Below are positions 39,701 through 54,700 of a stretch of 64,000 nt of DNA, one piece after another (position 1 is the first letter of the stretch; every line of letters starts with the position of its first letter). The notes under the pieces were generated by a model that did not search any database, was not told the DNA's origin, and worked only from the letters and a program-made list of their open reading frames with translations. A program made the position numbers and the translations under genes. The DNA lies in contig CATQJL010000223.1 of NCBI GenBank assembly GCA_958299035.1, positions 49,706,302-49,770,301 of the forward strand. Direction: 5' to 3'. The stretch comes from Cylicocyclus nassatus (Eukaryota; Nematoda; Chromadorea; Rhabditida; Strongylidae).

Positions 39701-42700
39701 AATCAGTAGGTAACGGAGAGCCGTCCGGCTTCGTGACCGGATGGATGACATTACCACTCTCATCTGTTGGCATCACTTTGCTTATGGCCTTTTCTCGTGG
39801 AACACTAACAAAATTTCCACTGCTGTCGGTAGGCAAAGGTTCTCCGTTCTTGTCTATCGGATGACCACTAACATCTGTGGGAATGGGTTCCCCATCTTCT
39901 CCTAATGGACGTCCTGACACATCCGTTGGCAAGGGTTTGCCATCGGAACCAAACACTGGATGAATGGGTCGCTGATGTTCATCCGTAGGCAGAGGTCTTC
40001 CATCTGGTCCCAGTACAGGATATATGTAACTGCCAGACTCATCAGTGGGTAGCACTGTGCCATCAGGGCCAACAGGTCTACCATCCTCATCTTTGTCAAT
40101 TACGGACCCGTCTTCCATCACATAGTTACCAGAAGCATCCGTGGGGAGCGGTGATCCGTCTGCTTTCCTGATGGGATATATGACACTTCCGCTTTCGTCA
40201 GTTGGAAGCTCCTGGCTTGGTGTTTCCTCGCCTTCCTCAGAAATGATGTATTTACCGCTGGCATCAGTTGGCAGAGGCTCCCCTTCCTCGTCTAACGGCA
40301 CACCTTTGGAATCTGTTGGGATAGGTTTGCCATCCTCTCCCACTGGATGTCCAGTTTCGTCTGTTGGCAGAGGACTACCATCGGGACCAAATACCGGATG
40401 AATAGGCCTTCTGTGCTCGTCAGTTGGCAATGGCTTCCCATCAGGTCCAATAACAGGATAGATGTAATTTCCAGACGAGTCAGTTGGCAACAGTTGTCCG
40501 TCAGGACCAAGCGGTCGTCCTTCTTCGTCCTTCTCAATAATTTTTCCGTCATCGGTGATGTAATTTCCAGATGAATCAGTGGGCAGTGGTGATCCGTCTG
40601 GTTTGGTCACCGGTTGTGAGGGTCGCGCTGAAACATTATTTTGAGTTATACGACATGGTTTTCGATCAAAATTCAGTGACCCAGCGCAGCTAAAATGCAG
40701 AAAAATTTTCCTTGTGTTGAGTGAACATGCTGAGAGTTTTGCCCTGACTGGTTGAATCGAGCAAAACTGGACGTCAAAGGCTCAGTTGACATATCCCAGC
40801 CTTTCTCGTCGCATTCAGCATTGTACATCACCTTCTCTGCTACTCATTTCTGCAATGACAGCAATGTCATGCTTGCAGGCATGCCCGCGAGTGGGTCATA
40901 CTGATCTATTTGCTCATTCCCCATTTTTGCAAACACGTTTAACTGGATGGAGTAAAAGCTCCCTCCGCACCTTCTCACTGTTAGACAAGTGCTACCGCGA
41001 AGAGTACAGCACCAGTGGCATACCGAGGGGATGGAAGGGGGAGGCGCGGAGAATGGGTAGCGAAGTATTTGAAAGTTACTAAATCTTCTTATATATAATC
41101 TGAATGTCTGTCTGTATGTCTGTCTGTCTGTCTGTACGTATGTGCGGAATAGAAATTTTTATTTCTGAACCGATTTGGACCAAACTTGGCACACATATAC
41201 TTCGGGGCAGGGAGCGTGTCATAGGCTACTTTTCGTTATCGATCGATATCGATTTTATCGATTTTTTGTAAAATTTGAGCTACAGGGCTGGGAGTTGGCA
41301 CAGGGGGGTAATCGAGCATGCTGATTACAATATATTATTGACAAGCCCGGGCGGAGCCGGGTTTGCCAACTAGTAGGTTATAAATATGTGCAAGTGACTT
41401 TTTGTGACAATTTTTTGAGTTTTTAATCGAGAGTGCAGAAAACGGTCAGTTCTGTATGTATAAGCAATCAAAAGTGAGAGCTTTCGTGAATGTATTCATT
41501 CATCCTCACATTTTAGCACTCAGCCCCGCGCTTGAATTTGCAAAAACGATAGAATTGATGGGGCAGTATTTTATCTGTAATTAGAATCCTCACTTACCCC
41601 CCCCCCCCCTTCCCACCCTTCCGCGCCAGTTCAAAGCTTGCAAAATGATGAATTGACAATGTTTGATTTGGATCGCTTTAGAAATGGAATTTTACTCGAA
41701 ACATACACATATGGAGACAAACATTGAAGCACATAGACAAACAGACGGACAACCAGACTGAGTTTCATATGTAAAATTTGCTTGAGTTCCTCACGCAGAT
41801 AATGTCTAAACTCATGGCAGGATACGGCGGTCAGATTTCGTTTTTGGATCGGAAACGTAATGACGTCACACACAAACTGAGCATCGGATTGTTCAGAGGC
41901 ATTCGGGCAAGTTTCTTACGCAGCGAGGCTCACTATCGCGCATGATGTGCTCGGTCAGCGAGTTGAACTTTCGAAACAAACTGTCTCCAAAAGCATATTC
42001 GAGAAAAAATGAAAGTAATTTCTTTTACACTGATGGGGAAACTAACTTGGCTTGGTCCTTTGGCAGGGGACATGTATGTATATGTAAAATCAGCTTCAAT
42101 CGTGATTCCAAACATGCCATTTCTAGCTGCCGCGCACCATTCCGAAGCGAGTTATGGGCTTTTTCCTGCGCAAAGATGGCATACTACTTAACATGGAAAG
42201 ACAGACTGCATGTAAAAATCTGCAAAAAAGGTGCTGAGATACCTAGATAACGCAACTCCAATCTTTTCTCAATAAAAGGAAGCTCAAGGCAAGTGTTTTA
42301 GCACTTAGATGATGATGCTGTAATGCCAGTGAGTCGATGAGTATGCCAACTTTGCGCAGGAAAAAACCCATAACTCGTTTCGGGATGGTGCGCTGCAACT
42401 GGGAACAGCAAATTTGGCATCAGCGTTTAAAGTTGATTCAAAATGTATATGTTGCCAAAAGGAGCTAAGCTAGGTAGCTTCCCTTGCAAGTAACAACCAC
42501 ACTGCTAAAAATTCAGACTCTCGAGCAGTCTCTGTCGCTTCTGTCGACTGTACCGAGAAATTATCTCGCCCTGCGGTGCGCACACGGCATATTTTTCCCA
42601 TCTGATTGCTGACAATTAGAATGCGCCATGCACAGTTACGTTCTTCCGTTGAAATAACGTCAATGCCGACCAATTATTTTAGCCTACACTTCCAATCCCC

Positions 42701-45700
42701 GAGGTGAAAAGGTAGTGCTATATCATGTGTGACACGAGCACGGTAAATACATTATTAACGTGAAATCACAAACCCGTCGTAAACATGGCATGGAGTGGTT
42801 AATTGTGACAGTGAGCTATATTGCGTGCATTTTTTATAGGGCTGCGCCTGATTCTGTAGGCTGGTAAAAGCTCTTCCATGACAAAGGCGTTAAGTTCCAT
42901 GTGCGACGTGGCTGCGACCATCTTGTTTGAGCATCTCTTATCATCGCGCAAGCCTCGCGCGCATGGTCGGTCGCCGCTGTCTTGGATTAGCTTATTGCTT
43001 ACTAGCTGGCTTATCCGGCTCCGTCCGGCCCTGTCAAAACGCTATGATAAACCCCCATCCCTATCCCTGTACAACCTTTCCCTGTGCCCACTTCTACATA
43101 CCAACTCCAACTCCTTATTCCCGCTGTGTAGGTTATCAGCATGCTCACTTATCCATGTGGGAATTCCCAGCCCCGTAGCTGTTTACAAAAAAAAGTCGAT
43201 AAAATCGAAAAAAGTAACGAATAATTCCAAAAACTAATATCATATTCGTAATCAGCATGCTCGGTTGCCCTCCTGTGCCAACTCCCAGCCCCGTAGCCCA
43301 AACTTTGCAAAGAAATCGATAAAATCGATGAAACTAATGGACGATTTTAAAAACTAAAATTGTGGTCGTAATCAGCATGTTCGGTTACCCCCCCCCCCCT
43401 CCCCTCCTGTGCCAACTCCCAGCCATAGGTCAAAGCTCGCGAAAAATCGATAAAATCGATATCGATCGAAGACGAAAAGTTAGCCCATGACACTCGCCCT
43501 GCCCCGAAGTGTATGCTTGCCAAGTGGTCCGGATCGATTCAGAAATAAAATTTTCTATTAACATACGTACACACAGACAGACAGACACACAGACATACAA
43601 ACAGACATTCAGCCTTTTATATAAGAACTAGCTGGCTTACCCGGCTCCGCCGTATGTTCCGAATAGAAAATTCCATTTCTTAACTGATCCGGACCAAACT
43701 TGGCACACATACACATCGGGCCCCGGCGGGTGTCATAGGCCACTTTTCGTTATCGATCGATGTCGATTTTATCGATTTTTTGCAAAATTTGAGCTACGGG
43801 GCTGGGAGTTGGCAGAGGGGTGTAATCGAGCATGCTGATTACGAATACAATATTAGTTTTCGAAACCGTGCATTACTTTTATCGATTTTATCGATTTTTT
43901 GCAAAATTTGAGCTAGAGGGCTGGAATTTGACAGAGGGGTGTAATCGAGCATGCTGATCATCCCCACGGGGATGATCAGCATGCGCGATTACCTCCCTGT
44001 GCCAAATCCCAGCCCCGTAGCTCGAACTTTGCAAAAAAATCGATAAAATCGATAAAAGTAATGCACGGTTTCGAAAACTAATATTGTATTCGGAATCCCC
44101 ATGCTCACTTACCCCCCTGTGCCAACTCCCAGCCCCGTAGCTCAAATTTTGCAAAAAATCGATAAAGTCGATATCGATCGATACGAAAAGTAGCCTATGA
44201 CACCCGCCGGGGCCCGAAGTGTATGTGTGCCAAGTTTGGTCCGGATCGGTTGAGAAATGGAATTTTCTATTCGGAACATACGGCGGAGCCGGGTAAGCCA
44301 GCTAGTATGCCCATAATTTGGCTCCGCTGATGAGCAAACGCGCTTGCTTTCTGTCTACCACTCAATACCCACAGCGAAATGTATTTACCAGTCAGTCAGC
44401 AATTTTTTTCATATTTTTTGGTTGTTACCGACAAATCGTTGTTTGCGGTGAAGATATTCAGTATAGTAACAGTTTGAATAAAGAGAATTGTAACACTTTT
44501 CCAAGCATTTTCGAAACGAATTCCTCATACTTGCAATGAAAAATCAATTTGGAAAAGCCTACTAGGAATAAAAAACTGAAATAGATTGAAAAAGAGCTTG
44601 AGAACTAATTTATAATGAAAAATGATTCTGAAAGCTGATTTTAAATTCAATTCGAATTTCGAAATCCACTGTGTATCCAGATTGCAACCAACTGAAGAAG
44701 CACGAAGAAATATCAGAGAGTTTTCCAATAGCTGCAACGCATTCCTAGGTTAATTAACAAGGGGACGGAGCGATCAGGACGGCGGAGCGATCAGCAACTC
44801 AAGCGATCTGGACTACCCAAAAAATTGACCTCTGCGCGTAACTGCCTGGAAATTTTTACATTTTTGGCTAACTAAATTCTCAAACAGCTGGTCACACTTG
44901 TCCAACAACCAAATCACTAATCTGTGCACTTACTACAGCTTAAAAACGGAATGTAAAGTGTTAGATTCTTCAAGAGTTTGTTTATATGAGGTTGCACGAC
45001 AGAGAATTCTATTTTCAGTATACGGTAGTAGAGGTTTGAAGCTACCCAATCACAAAATCATAGCTAAACAACACTTGCTTGAATTGTTCTAGAGTTTCTA
45101 CAGGCCAAAACGTTATTTATTAGCCAACCTAATATTACCATTTCAGGACATGTCACAAAACTTGTTCAGAAGCTTTACAGAGGGTGATGACAAGAAGGAT
45201 GACCCATTCTAGGATGTTGGTGCCGTCCGTTATGGCAATAACGTAAGATATTAAGTTCTTGTATTTTTGCCAATACTTGCATTATAGAGTCGTTTCAAGT
45301 TTGACTACAAAATGACATTCCTTTGGTTTGTTCGGTTTACAGTGAAACTACGGCTCTTAAATGCAATATCTGCAAATTCAAAGTAGTTTCCAAGCTTTCT
45401 TGGGAGGAAACCAGCAACATCAGAAAATTAAAAAAAAACGATTTCGCTTCCATACGGTACACTCACGGATTTTGTTGTACAGTATACCAACAACGGACCG
45501 TTCTAATGGATACTCTTCTAAGGATGTCCAGACATGTGTCACGTTTGATAAAGCTTCATGAATATAGAAGTTGGGGCTAAGTTAATACCACGGGGAACGG
45601 AACTTACCTACCCGAGATATTCTCGCACCTCATGGGTGTGTGTCTGCGCGGTATAATTAGGCATAGTGGGGGGACGGAACTTAGGAACCCGAACCTAATG

Positions 45701-48700
45701 GGGGACGGAACTTAGGAACCCGAGCCTAATTAGCTCGATTCGGGGAGTGCCTGCAGGTTACAGTCATGCTCGCTGGCTGTTTGTGTGCAGAAATCTGGGC
45801 AAAAGACTAAAATATCAAGAAATGAAAATCAAGAACTTCTCAGAAATAATAGTTTTTTTTTGAGTGCTGAATTTCGAGCAAAACACATCAAGAAATGCCA
45901 CTCAGTAGTTAAAATTACCACAGTTGCCTGAAAATAAAGATTTACAAATTTTTCGAGCTGTGCTCATCAAAAAATAATGTTGTTATGCTCGATTAAGTGT
46001 TGAGGTCATTGCTTCCAGCATATTAGCAGGATCGCACATCAGAATCGTCTGTCGTTGACAGACACAGCAGTATCATTAGTGAAGTTCTTGATTTTTCATT
46101 TCTTGATATTCTAGTCTTTTGCAGATTTCCGCACAAACAAACTTTTATTTTTGAAAATTTTATAAACTGTCGTCTCGCAATTGATTTTCTAGTCTTTCGC
46201 CTAAATTTCAGCATTTCAGCAAATAACTTTCAATCTTGAGAAGTTTTTAAACTGTCATTTCTCTAATGTTATTCTAGTTTTTTGCTCGGATTTAGCACTC
46301 AAATAATTTTTTTTTGAAAAACTTGACGGTTTTTTGAGTAATTTCTCAGTAATTTAACACTTGAATAAAGTTTTGAACCAAGAAAATGTTGTATTCAATC
46401 AGTTCAATTCAGTAGCTGCTTTATGATGATGGCACGCTTTTTCTCTTTCGTTTGAGCCTAATTTCACCTTCGTACGATGACTTTGAACATTTTTGGCTTA
46501 GAGCCAGCCCTGAAATTCAATTGAGATTTTCAGCATCCTTGGCTAGGTTCCAGACAGGCTCTCAATGGGGCGGGGCTTAGATTGTTGCTATGTCCTAGTG
46601 AGTAATCGGAGCCAGCGAGCATGACTGTAACCTGCGGGCACTCCCCGAATCGAGCTAATTAGGCTCGGGTTCCTAAGTTCCGTCCCCCATTGGGTTCGGG
46701 TTCCTAAGTTACCGCACCCGGCATAGTGAGCTCGCTGATTCCAGATGCTCCTTAGGATACAACGCTAAGCTAAGCGCCGCCCACACATTGCATCTTTTTG
46801 GCATAGAACCAAGACATGTCAGAAAACCGGATGAGGGAACTTAGGAACCCGAGCCTAATTGGCTCGGTTCGGGGAGTGCCTGCAGGTTACAGTCATGCTC
46901 GCTGACTCTGATTACTCACTAGGACATAGCAACAATTTGAGCCCCGCCCCCGTGAGAGCCTGTTTGGAACCTAGCCAAGGAATGCTGAAAATCTCAATTG
47001 AATTTCAGGGCTGGCTCTAAGCCAAAAACGTCAAAGTGATCGTAGGAAGGTGAAATTAGGCTCAAACGAAAGAGAAAAACTGTGCCATCATCATAAAGTA
47101 TCTACTCGTTCAAACTGATTGAACACAACATTTTCTTGGTTCAAAACATTATTTAAGTGTTAAGACTAGAATAACATAAGAGAAATGACAGTTCAAAAAC
47201 TTCCCAAGAGTTATTTAAATGCTGAAATCTAGGCGAAAGACTAGAAAATCAATCGCGAAACGACAGTTTATGAAATTCTCAAAAAAAAATTGTTTGTGTG
47301 CGGAAGTCTGGGCAAAAGACTAGAATATCAAGAAATGACAGCAAAAACTTCACTAATGATATTGCTGAGTCTATCAACGACAGACGATTCTGATGTGCGA
47401 AGAACATCCTGCTAATATGCTGGAAGCAGTGACCTCAACCTACGCAAGGAAAGGTTGCAATAACAGTTTGAGGCAAAATTTTCCTTATAGATAGTAGCAT
47501 AAAGGGTGAAAACCATTTATCGTTACTAACGATATCTCAACATTCCATGTCTTACGACAATTATTTATATTCCCACATGCACATCTGCTGCAACAATTTT
47601 ATTCATCGGCAGACCCCAATTCTGTTCCTGTTTTAAATTGGGAGCCTCAGGTGATTTTGATAAGTCTAGTGTTTTGATAAGTCTAGTCTATTTTGTGTTT
47701 TGATAAGTCTAGTCTTTTGCCTAGACTTCCGCACACTAACAAGCTTTTATTTTTGCGAATTTTATAAACTGTCGTTTCGCAATTGATTTGCTAATCTTTA
47801 GCCTAAACTTCAGCATTTAAATGACTATCAATCTTGAGAAGTTTTTGAACCGTCATTTCTCGAATGATATTCTAGTCTTTTACCCGGATTTAGCACTCAA
47901 ATAAATTTTTTTCTGAACTTGACGGTTTTTTGAATAATATCTCAGTAATTCAACACTTAAATAAAGCTTTGAGCTAAGAGAATGTTGTGTTCAATCAGTT
48001 TGAATCAGTAGATACTTTATGATGATGGCACGGTTTTCCTCTCTCGTTTGAGCCTAATCTCACCTTCGTACGATCACTTTGAAGGTTTTTGGCTTAGAGC
48101 CAGCCCTGAACTTCAATTGAGATTTTCAGCATTCCCTGGCTAGGTTCCAAACAGGCTCTCAGGGGGGCGGGGCTTAGATTGTTGCTATGTCCTAGTGAGT
48201 AATCGCAGACAGCCAGCATGACCGTAACCTGCAGGCACTCCCCGAATCGAGCTAATTAGGCTCGGGTTCCTAACTTCCGTCCCCCCAGAAAACCTGGCAA
48301 TACCTGAGGACGGGTGTATGTCAAGAGGTGCGATTTTTATTGGCAAGTGGACACCGAATAGCACATAATAAGTGTTTTGCAACTTTCTAAAAGTATATAA
48401 AATTTAAAAGAAGATATATTGGACAGTTACATGAGTTGTTTAATTTTGATACTCTATAAAAAATTCAAAACAGCAATTTTGAAGGTTGAAAACTCATGAA
48501 AATGCATTTCAGAACAGATTCGTAAGTATTTCAGTCCGAAAAAACCATGAAACTCAGCAGGTGGTGACCTCAGACAGACAGTAGGCTAATGCACTTTATC
48601 TGGTAATTTTTGAAGACTCGCATGGCACTAAACTGGAGTTTCCGTCTCCTCCCCCTGATGACATCGGGGCTGGCTCAGCGCCAGATGTGCTAAAAGAGGG

Positions 48701-51700
48701 CTGCGAGGCTCAAAATGGAGCTAATCGTAAGAAAAAAAGATGGTTGTCATCAGGAGGATAAAGCAAATCTGAATGTAAAAGTGCCGAATTAGAAATTCTC
48801 GATTTTATGCAAAAAATTTTAAACACAAAATTGAAATTATTTGACTGGTAAAAAAATTGTTATAGATTACAAGAATCAGGTAAATCCAAAATGCTGAACT
48901 TCACTCTCTGAGTATGATATAAATGCAGCAAAATATCTCTATTTCGCCAAAAAGATCATAAAGCCAGAGTGGACTCAGTCAAACATGAAATTTCTGCTAC
49001 AGTATGTGAGATTAGGCAATTTCAATCCAAATATATAGATAGATAAAATATTCAAATTACAAAAACATGTGCAGCGTCCTGTACACCTTGATCGTTACGT
49101 AGACTGCGAGATGCACTAATCTTTTGGTCAATGGCCGCAGCATTACAAAGTTTCAAAGAACTCAGCGATTTTATGCTGTATAGTATCAGAAAAGCATGCT
49201 TTTCTGTGGAACAACTCAGCTTGTCGCAAAGTGGCACGAAGCCAAAAAAAAAAACACTGCCAATAATCAACGTTTTCAAAACATTGCCTAACTCACCAAT
49301 GTCTCTCAAGCACACGAATTTTTGGAGCGCCTCAGGGTCCTGTTTTGACCACATCTCTTCGTTAAGATGCACCAACTTTACGTTCTTGCTTCGCATACCC
49401 TCCGCTAGCGAGCTGTCTCTCAAACTGTAAATAAAGACATCTTTTATCGCACAGATGAAACAGCACTAAAATCTTACCTCAACGGAGTCACGTGCAAATG
49501 AAGGACCACCGTAGTTCCTCTTTCTTCTTCAAGAAGATGCTGTAACGCAATCTTTAAAGCAAGATTGGCGTCTGGAGACCCTCCGATTTCTCTGATTTCG
49601 TCGAAGGAGTTGATGAGTTCTTCCTTGTCAGCATAGTGTCCTATGTCTATCGTGACCTCGGTCGTAGCAGCATAGATTATCTTGCCAATCTTTGGCATGC
49701 TACTATCTGGTATTGAGCTTACAAAAGCCTTGAGCATTTTTTTGATTGGCTCCAGATACGAGGAGCTTTTATGGGAACTTTCAACGATAAAGAGCAGTGT
49801 CTCTGTTCTCGGCTCGCCAGCAGCGCATTGTTTGGATTTAAGGAGCAACTCAGCATCCGTGCCCTCTGGGAGTGGAAACCCAAACTCATCAGTTGGCAGT
49901 GGCTTCCCATCACGACCTAGCGCAGGATAGATGTAACTTCCGGAGCTATCTGTTGGTAACACCTGCCCTTCAGGCCCTAGGGGTCTTCCTTGCTCGTCTT
50001 TCGCAACAATACTTCCTCTTTCAGTGACATAATTTCCAGAAGAATCTGTTGGTAAAGGTGATCCATCAGGTCCTATAACAGGGTAAATGACGTTACCACT
50101 TTCATCGGTAGGCAATCCCTCAGCTTCTTCCCTTGCAACCGTATAATGTCCACTGCTATCTGTAGGCAAGGGTTGTCCATCCTTATCAAGTGGTGTCCCG
50201 CTTGCATCTGTTGGGATTGGTCTTCCATCTTTGCCTAATGGGTGTCCCGTCTCATCTGTCGGCAAAGGTCTGCCGTCAGCACCAAGCACTGGATGGATGG
50301 GCTTTCTGTTCTCATCCGTCGGCAATGGACTTCCATCAGGTCCCAGAACGGGGTAGATGTAGTTACCAGTTTGATCTGTTGGCAACACTTCTCCGTCTGG
50401 ACCAAGTGGTCGTCCCTCATCATCCTTCTCGATGACAGTTCCATCATCCGTGACATAATTTCCGGAAGAATCCGTGGGCAAAGGAGACCCATCAGGCTTT
50501 GTAACTGGGTAAATTACGTTACCGCTCTCATCAGTTGGCAATTCCTTCCTGACTCCTTCCTCAGCTGGCACCGTCACATAATGTCCACTGCTATCTGTAG
50601 GCAAGGGTTGTCCATCCTTATCAAGTGGTGTCCCGCTTGCATCTGTTGGGATTGGTCTTCCATCTTTGCCTAATGGGTGTCCCGTCTCATCTGTCGGCAA
50701 AGGTCTGCCGTCAGCACCAAGCACTGGGTGAATGGGCTTTCTGTTCTCATCCGTCGGCAATGGACTTCCATCAGGTCCCAGAACGGGGTAGATGTAGTTA
50801 CCAGTTTGATCTGTTGGCAACACTTCTCCGTCTGGACCAAGTGGTCGTCCCTCATCATCCTTCTCGATGACAGTTCCATCATCCGTGACATAATTTCCGG
50901 AAGAATCCGTGGGCAAAGGAGACCCATCAGGCTTTGTAACTGGGTAAATTACGTTACCGCTCTCATCAGTTGGCAATTCCTTCCTGACTCCTTCCTCAGC
51001 TGGCACCGTCACATAATGTCCACTGCTATCTGTAGGCAAGGGTTGTCCATCCTTATCAAGTGGTGTCCCGCTTGCATCTGTTGGGATTGGTCTTCCATCT
51101 TTGCCTAATGGGTGTCCCGTCTCATCTGTCGGCAAAGGTCTGCCGTCAGCACCAAGCACTGGGTGAATGGGCTTTCTGTTCTCATCCGTCGGCAATGGAC
51201 TTCCATCAGGTCCCAGAACGGGGTAGATGTAGTTACCAGTTTGATCTGTTGGCAACACTTCTCCGTCTGGACCAAGTGGTCGTCCCTCATCATCCTTCTC
51301 GATGACAGTTCCATCATCCGTGACATAATTTCCAGAAGAATCCGTGGGCAAAGGAGACCCATCAGGCTTTGTAACTGGGTAGATTACGTTACCGCTCTCA
51401 TCAGTTGGCAATTCTTTCGTGACTCCTTCCTCAGCTGGCACTGTCACATAATGTCCACTACTATCCGTAGGCAGAGGTTGTCCATCTTTGTCAATTGGTG
51501 TACCACTCGCATCCGTTGGAATTGGTCTTCCATCTTTGCCTAATGGGCGTCCTGTCTCATCGGTCGGCAAAGGTCTGCCGTCAGCACCGAGCACTGGGTG
51601 AATGGGCTTTCTGTTCTCATCCGTCGGCAATGGACTTCCATCAGGTCCCAGAACGGGGTAGATGTAGTTACCAGTTTGATCTGTTGGCAACACTTCTCCG

Positions 51701-54700
51701 TCTGGACCAAGTGGTCGTCCCTCATCATCCTTCTCGATGACAGTTCCATCATCCGTGACATAATTTCCGGAAGAATCCGTGGGCAAAGGAGACCCATCAG
51801 GCTTTGTAACTGGGTAAATTACGTTACCGCTCTCATCAGTTGGCAATTCCTTCCTGACTCCTTCCTCAGCTGGCACCGTCACATAATGTCCACTGCTATC
51901 TGTAGGCAAGGGTTGTCCATCCTTATCAAGTGGTGTCCCGCTTGCATCTGTTGGGATTGGTCTTCCATCTTTGCCTAATGGGTGTCCCGTCTCATCTGTC
52001 GGCAAAGGTCTGCCGTCAGCACCAAGCACTGGGTGAATGGGCTTTCTGTTCTCATCCGTCGGCAATGGACTTCCATCAGGTCCCAGAACGGGGTAGATGT
52101 AGTTACCAGTTTGATCTGTTGGCAACACTTCTCCGTCTGGACCAAGTGGTCGTCCCTCATCATCCTTCTCGATGACAGTTCCATCATCCGTGACATAATT
52201 TCCAGAAGAATCCGTGGGCAAAGGAGACCCATCAGGCTTTGTAACTGGGTAGATTACGTTACCGCTCTCATCAGTTGGCAATTCTTTCGTGACTCCTTCC
52301 TCAGCTGGCACTGTCACATAATGTCCACTACTATCCGTAGGTAGAGGTTGTCCATCTTTGTCAATTGGTGTACCACTCGCATCCGTTGGAATTGGTCTTC
52401 CATCTTTGCCTAATGGGCGTCCTGTCTCATCGGTCGGCAAAGGTCTGCCGTCAGCACCGAGCACTGGATGGATGGGCTTTCTGTTCTCATCCGTCGGCAA
52501 TGGACTTCCATCAGGTCCCAGAACGGGGTAGATGTAGTTACCAGTTTGATCTGTTGGCAACACTTCTCCGTCTGGACCAAGTGGTCGTCCCTCATCATCC
52601 TTCTCGATGACAGTTCCATCATCCGTGACATAATTTCCAGAAGAATCCGTGGGCAAAGGAGACCCATCAGGCTTTGTAACTGGGTAGATTACGTTACCGC
52701 TCTCATCAGTTGGCAATTCTTTCGTGACTCCTTCCTCAGCTGGCACTGTCACATAATGTCCACTGCTATCCGTAGGCAGAGGTTGTCCATCTTTGTCAAT
52801 TGGTGTACCACTCGCATCCGTTGGAATTGGTCTTCCATCTTTGCCTAATGGGCGTCCCGTCTCATCTGTCGGCAAAGGTCTGCCGTCAGCACCAAGTACT
52901 GGGTGAATAGGTCTCTTGTTCTCGTCAGTAGGCAGTGGACTTCCATCAGGTCCCAAAACAGGGTAGATGTAGTTACCAGATTGGTCTGTTGGCAAAACCT
53001 GTCCATCCGGACCAAGTGGACGCCCTTCGCGATCCCTTTCGATGATAGTTCCTTCGGCAGTGACGTATCTCCCAGAGGAATCAGTAGGTAACGGAGAGCC
53101 GTCCGGCTTCGTGACCGGATGGATGACATTACCACTCTCATCTGTTGGCATCACTTTGCTTATGGCCTTTTCTCGTGGAACACTAACAAAATTTCCACTG
53201 CTGTCGGTAGGCAAAGGTTCTCCGTTCTTGTCTATCGGATGACCACTAACATCTGTGGGAACGGGTTCCCCATTTTCTCCTAATGGACGTCCTGACACAT
53301 CCGTTGGCAAGGGTTTGCCATCGGAACCAAACACTGGATGAATGGGTCGCTGATGTTCATCCGTAGGCAGAGGTCTTCCATCTGGTCCCAGTACAGGATA
53401 TATATAATTTCCAGCGTCGTCAGTGGGTAGCACAACTCCGTCAGGTCCAACGGGTCTTCCCTCTTCATCCTTCTCAATAACCGAGCCGTCATCCATCAAA
53501 TAGTTACCAGATGCATCAGTCGGTAAGGGCGATCCATCTGCTTTTTTGATAGGATAAATGACATTTCCACTTTCATCCGTTGGAAGCTCTTTGCTTGGTG
53601 ACACCCCGATTTCTGCAGCAACATAATTTCCGCTATCATCAGTAGGTAGTGGTTGTCCATCAGTATCCAGCGGAACGCCGCTAGCATCCGTGGGTAATGG
53701 TTTTCCATCTTTCCCTAGTGGACGCCCTGATTGATCTGTTGGTAAGGGAGTGCCATCGGATCCAAGCACTGGATGGATAGGTCTCCTGTTTTCATCAGTG
53801 GGCAGAGGGCTTCCATCGGGTCCAAGAACAGGGTAGATATAGTTTCCAGAATCATCCGTTGGTAATACCTGCCCATCTGGACCAAGCGGTCGCCCGTCTT
53901 TGTCTTTCTCTATTTTAGTCCCTTTTTCAGTGACATAATTTCCGCTGGAATCGGTGGGCAATGGAGATCCATCAGGTCTTGTCACCGGATAAATAATGCT
54001 ACCACTCTCGTCAGTTGGCATAGCCTGGCTGACTGCTTTCTCACGTGGAACAGCAACAAAGTTCCCGCTACTGTCGGTAGGCAATGGCTGCCCATTCTCA
54101 TCCACCGGAACACCGCTTGCATCTGTGGGAATGGGTTGCCCATCTTTCCCTAACGGATGACCTGTGTCGTCTGTGGGCAAAGGTTTGCCATCGGATCCAA
54201 TCACTGGGTGGATGGGTCGCTGGTTCTCGTCCGTTGGCAAAGGTTGTCCATCGGGTCCAAGTACGGGATAGATGTAATTTCCAGCATCGTCGGTAGGCAG
54301 AACCCGACCGTCAGGACCCACTGGCCTACCTTCTTCATCCTTCTCTATAACTGATCCATCTTCCGTTACGTAGCTCCCGGAAGCATCAGTTGGTAGGGGA
54401 GATCCATCTGCTTTCCTGATAGGATAGATCACATTACCGGTTTCGTCAGTCGGAAATTCTTTGCTTGGTGTCACCTCCGTCTCGGTAATAACAAAATTTC
54501 CGCTTTCGTCAGTTGGGAGAGGTTCTCCGTCGTCGCCTAATGGAACTCCTCTGGCATCAGTCGGAATAGGCTCTCCACTTTTTCGTAATGGAAGACCTGA
54601 TTCATCCGTTGGTAAGAGCTCTCCATCAGCACCTTTTACTGGATGAATAGGACGTTGATGCCTATCAGTGGGCAAAGGTTTACCATCTGGTCCAAATAGT

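Larger units (their letters stand above)
40628..49296 (-). other. Intron 12 (8.67 kb), repeat-filled
   Basis: The long gap between the first and second array-VWA modules contains family-D repeats at 41088-41374, 43002-43625 and 43628-44306, an inverted pair at 42095-42425, and two large foldbacks at 45664-46727 and 46825-48287. Small open frames here (for example 49131-49430 on the plus strand) have no recognisable product. Confidence 0.6.

Noticed and set aside
41100..41145. CRISPR-like short repeats (TGTC/GACA runs), also at 43568-43612 and 59385-59440
   Set aside because: They are simple microsatellites at the ends of family D elements with no unique spacers; the genome is eukaryotic.
49131..49430. 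99-codon plus-strand frame over exon 12
   Set aside because: It overlaps the phase-consistent exon 12 of VWA-1 on the opposite strand and has no recognisable product.
35507..52848. Plus-strand frames of 81-143 codons across exons 11 and 13
   Set aside because: Same shadow effect. Their sequences change with synonymous changes of the sense frame, and no domain is recognisable.
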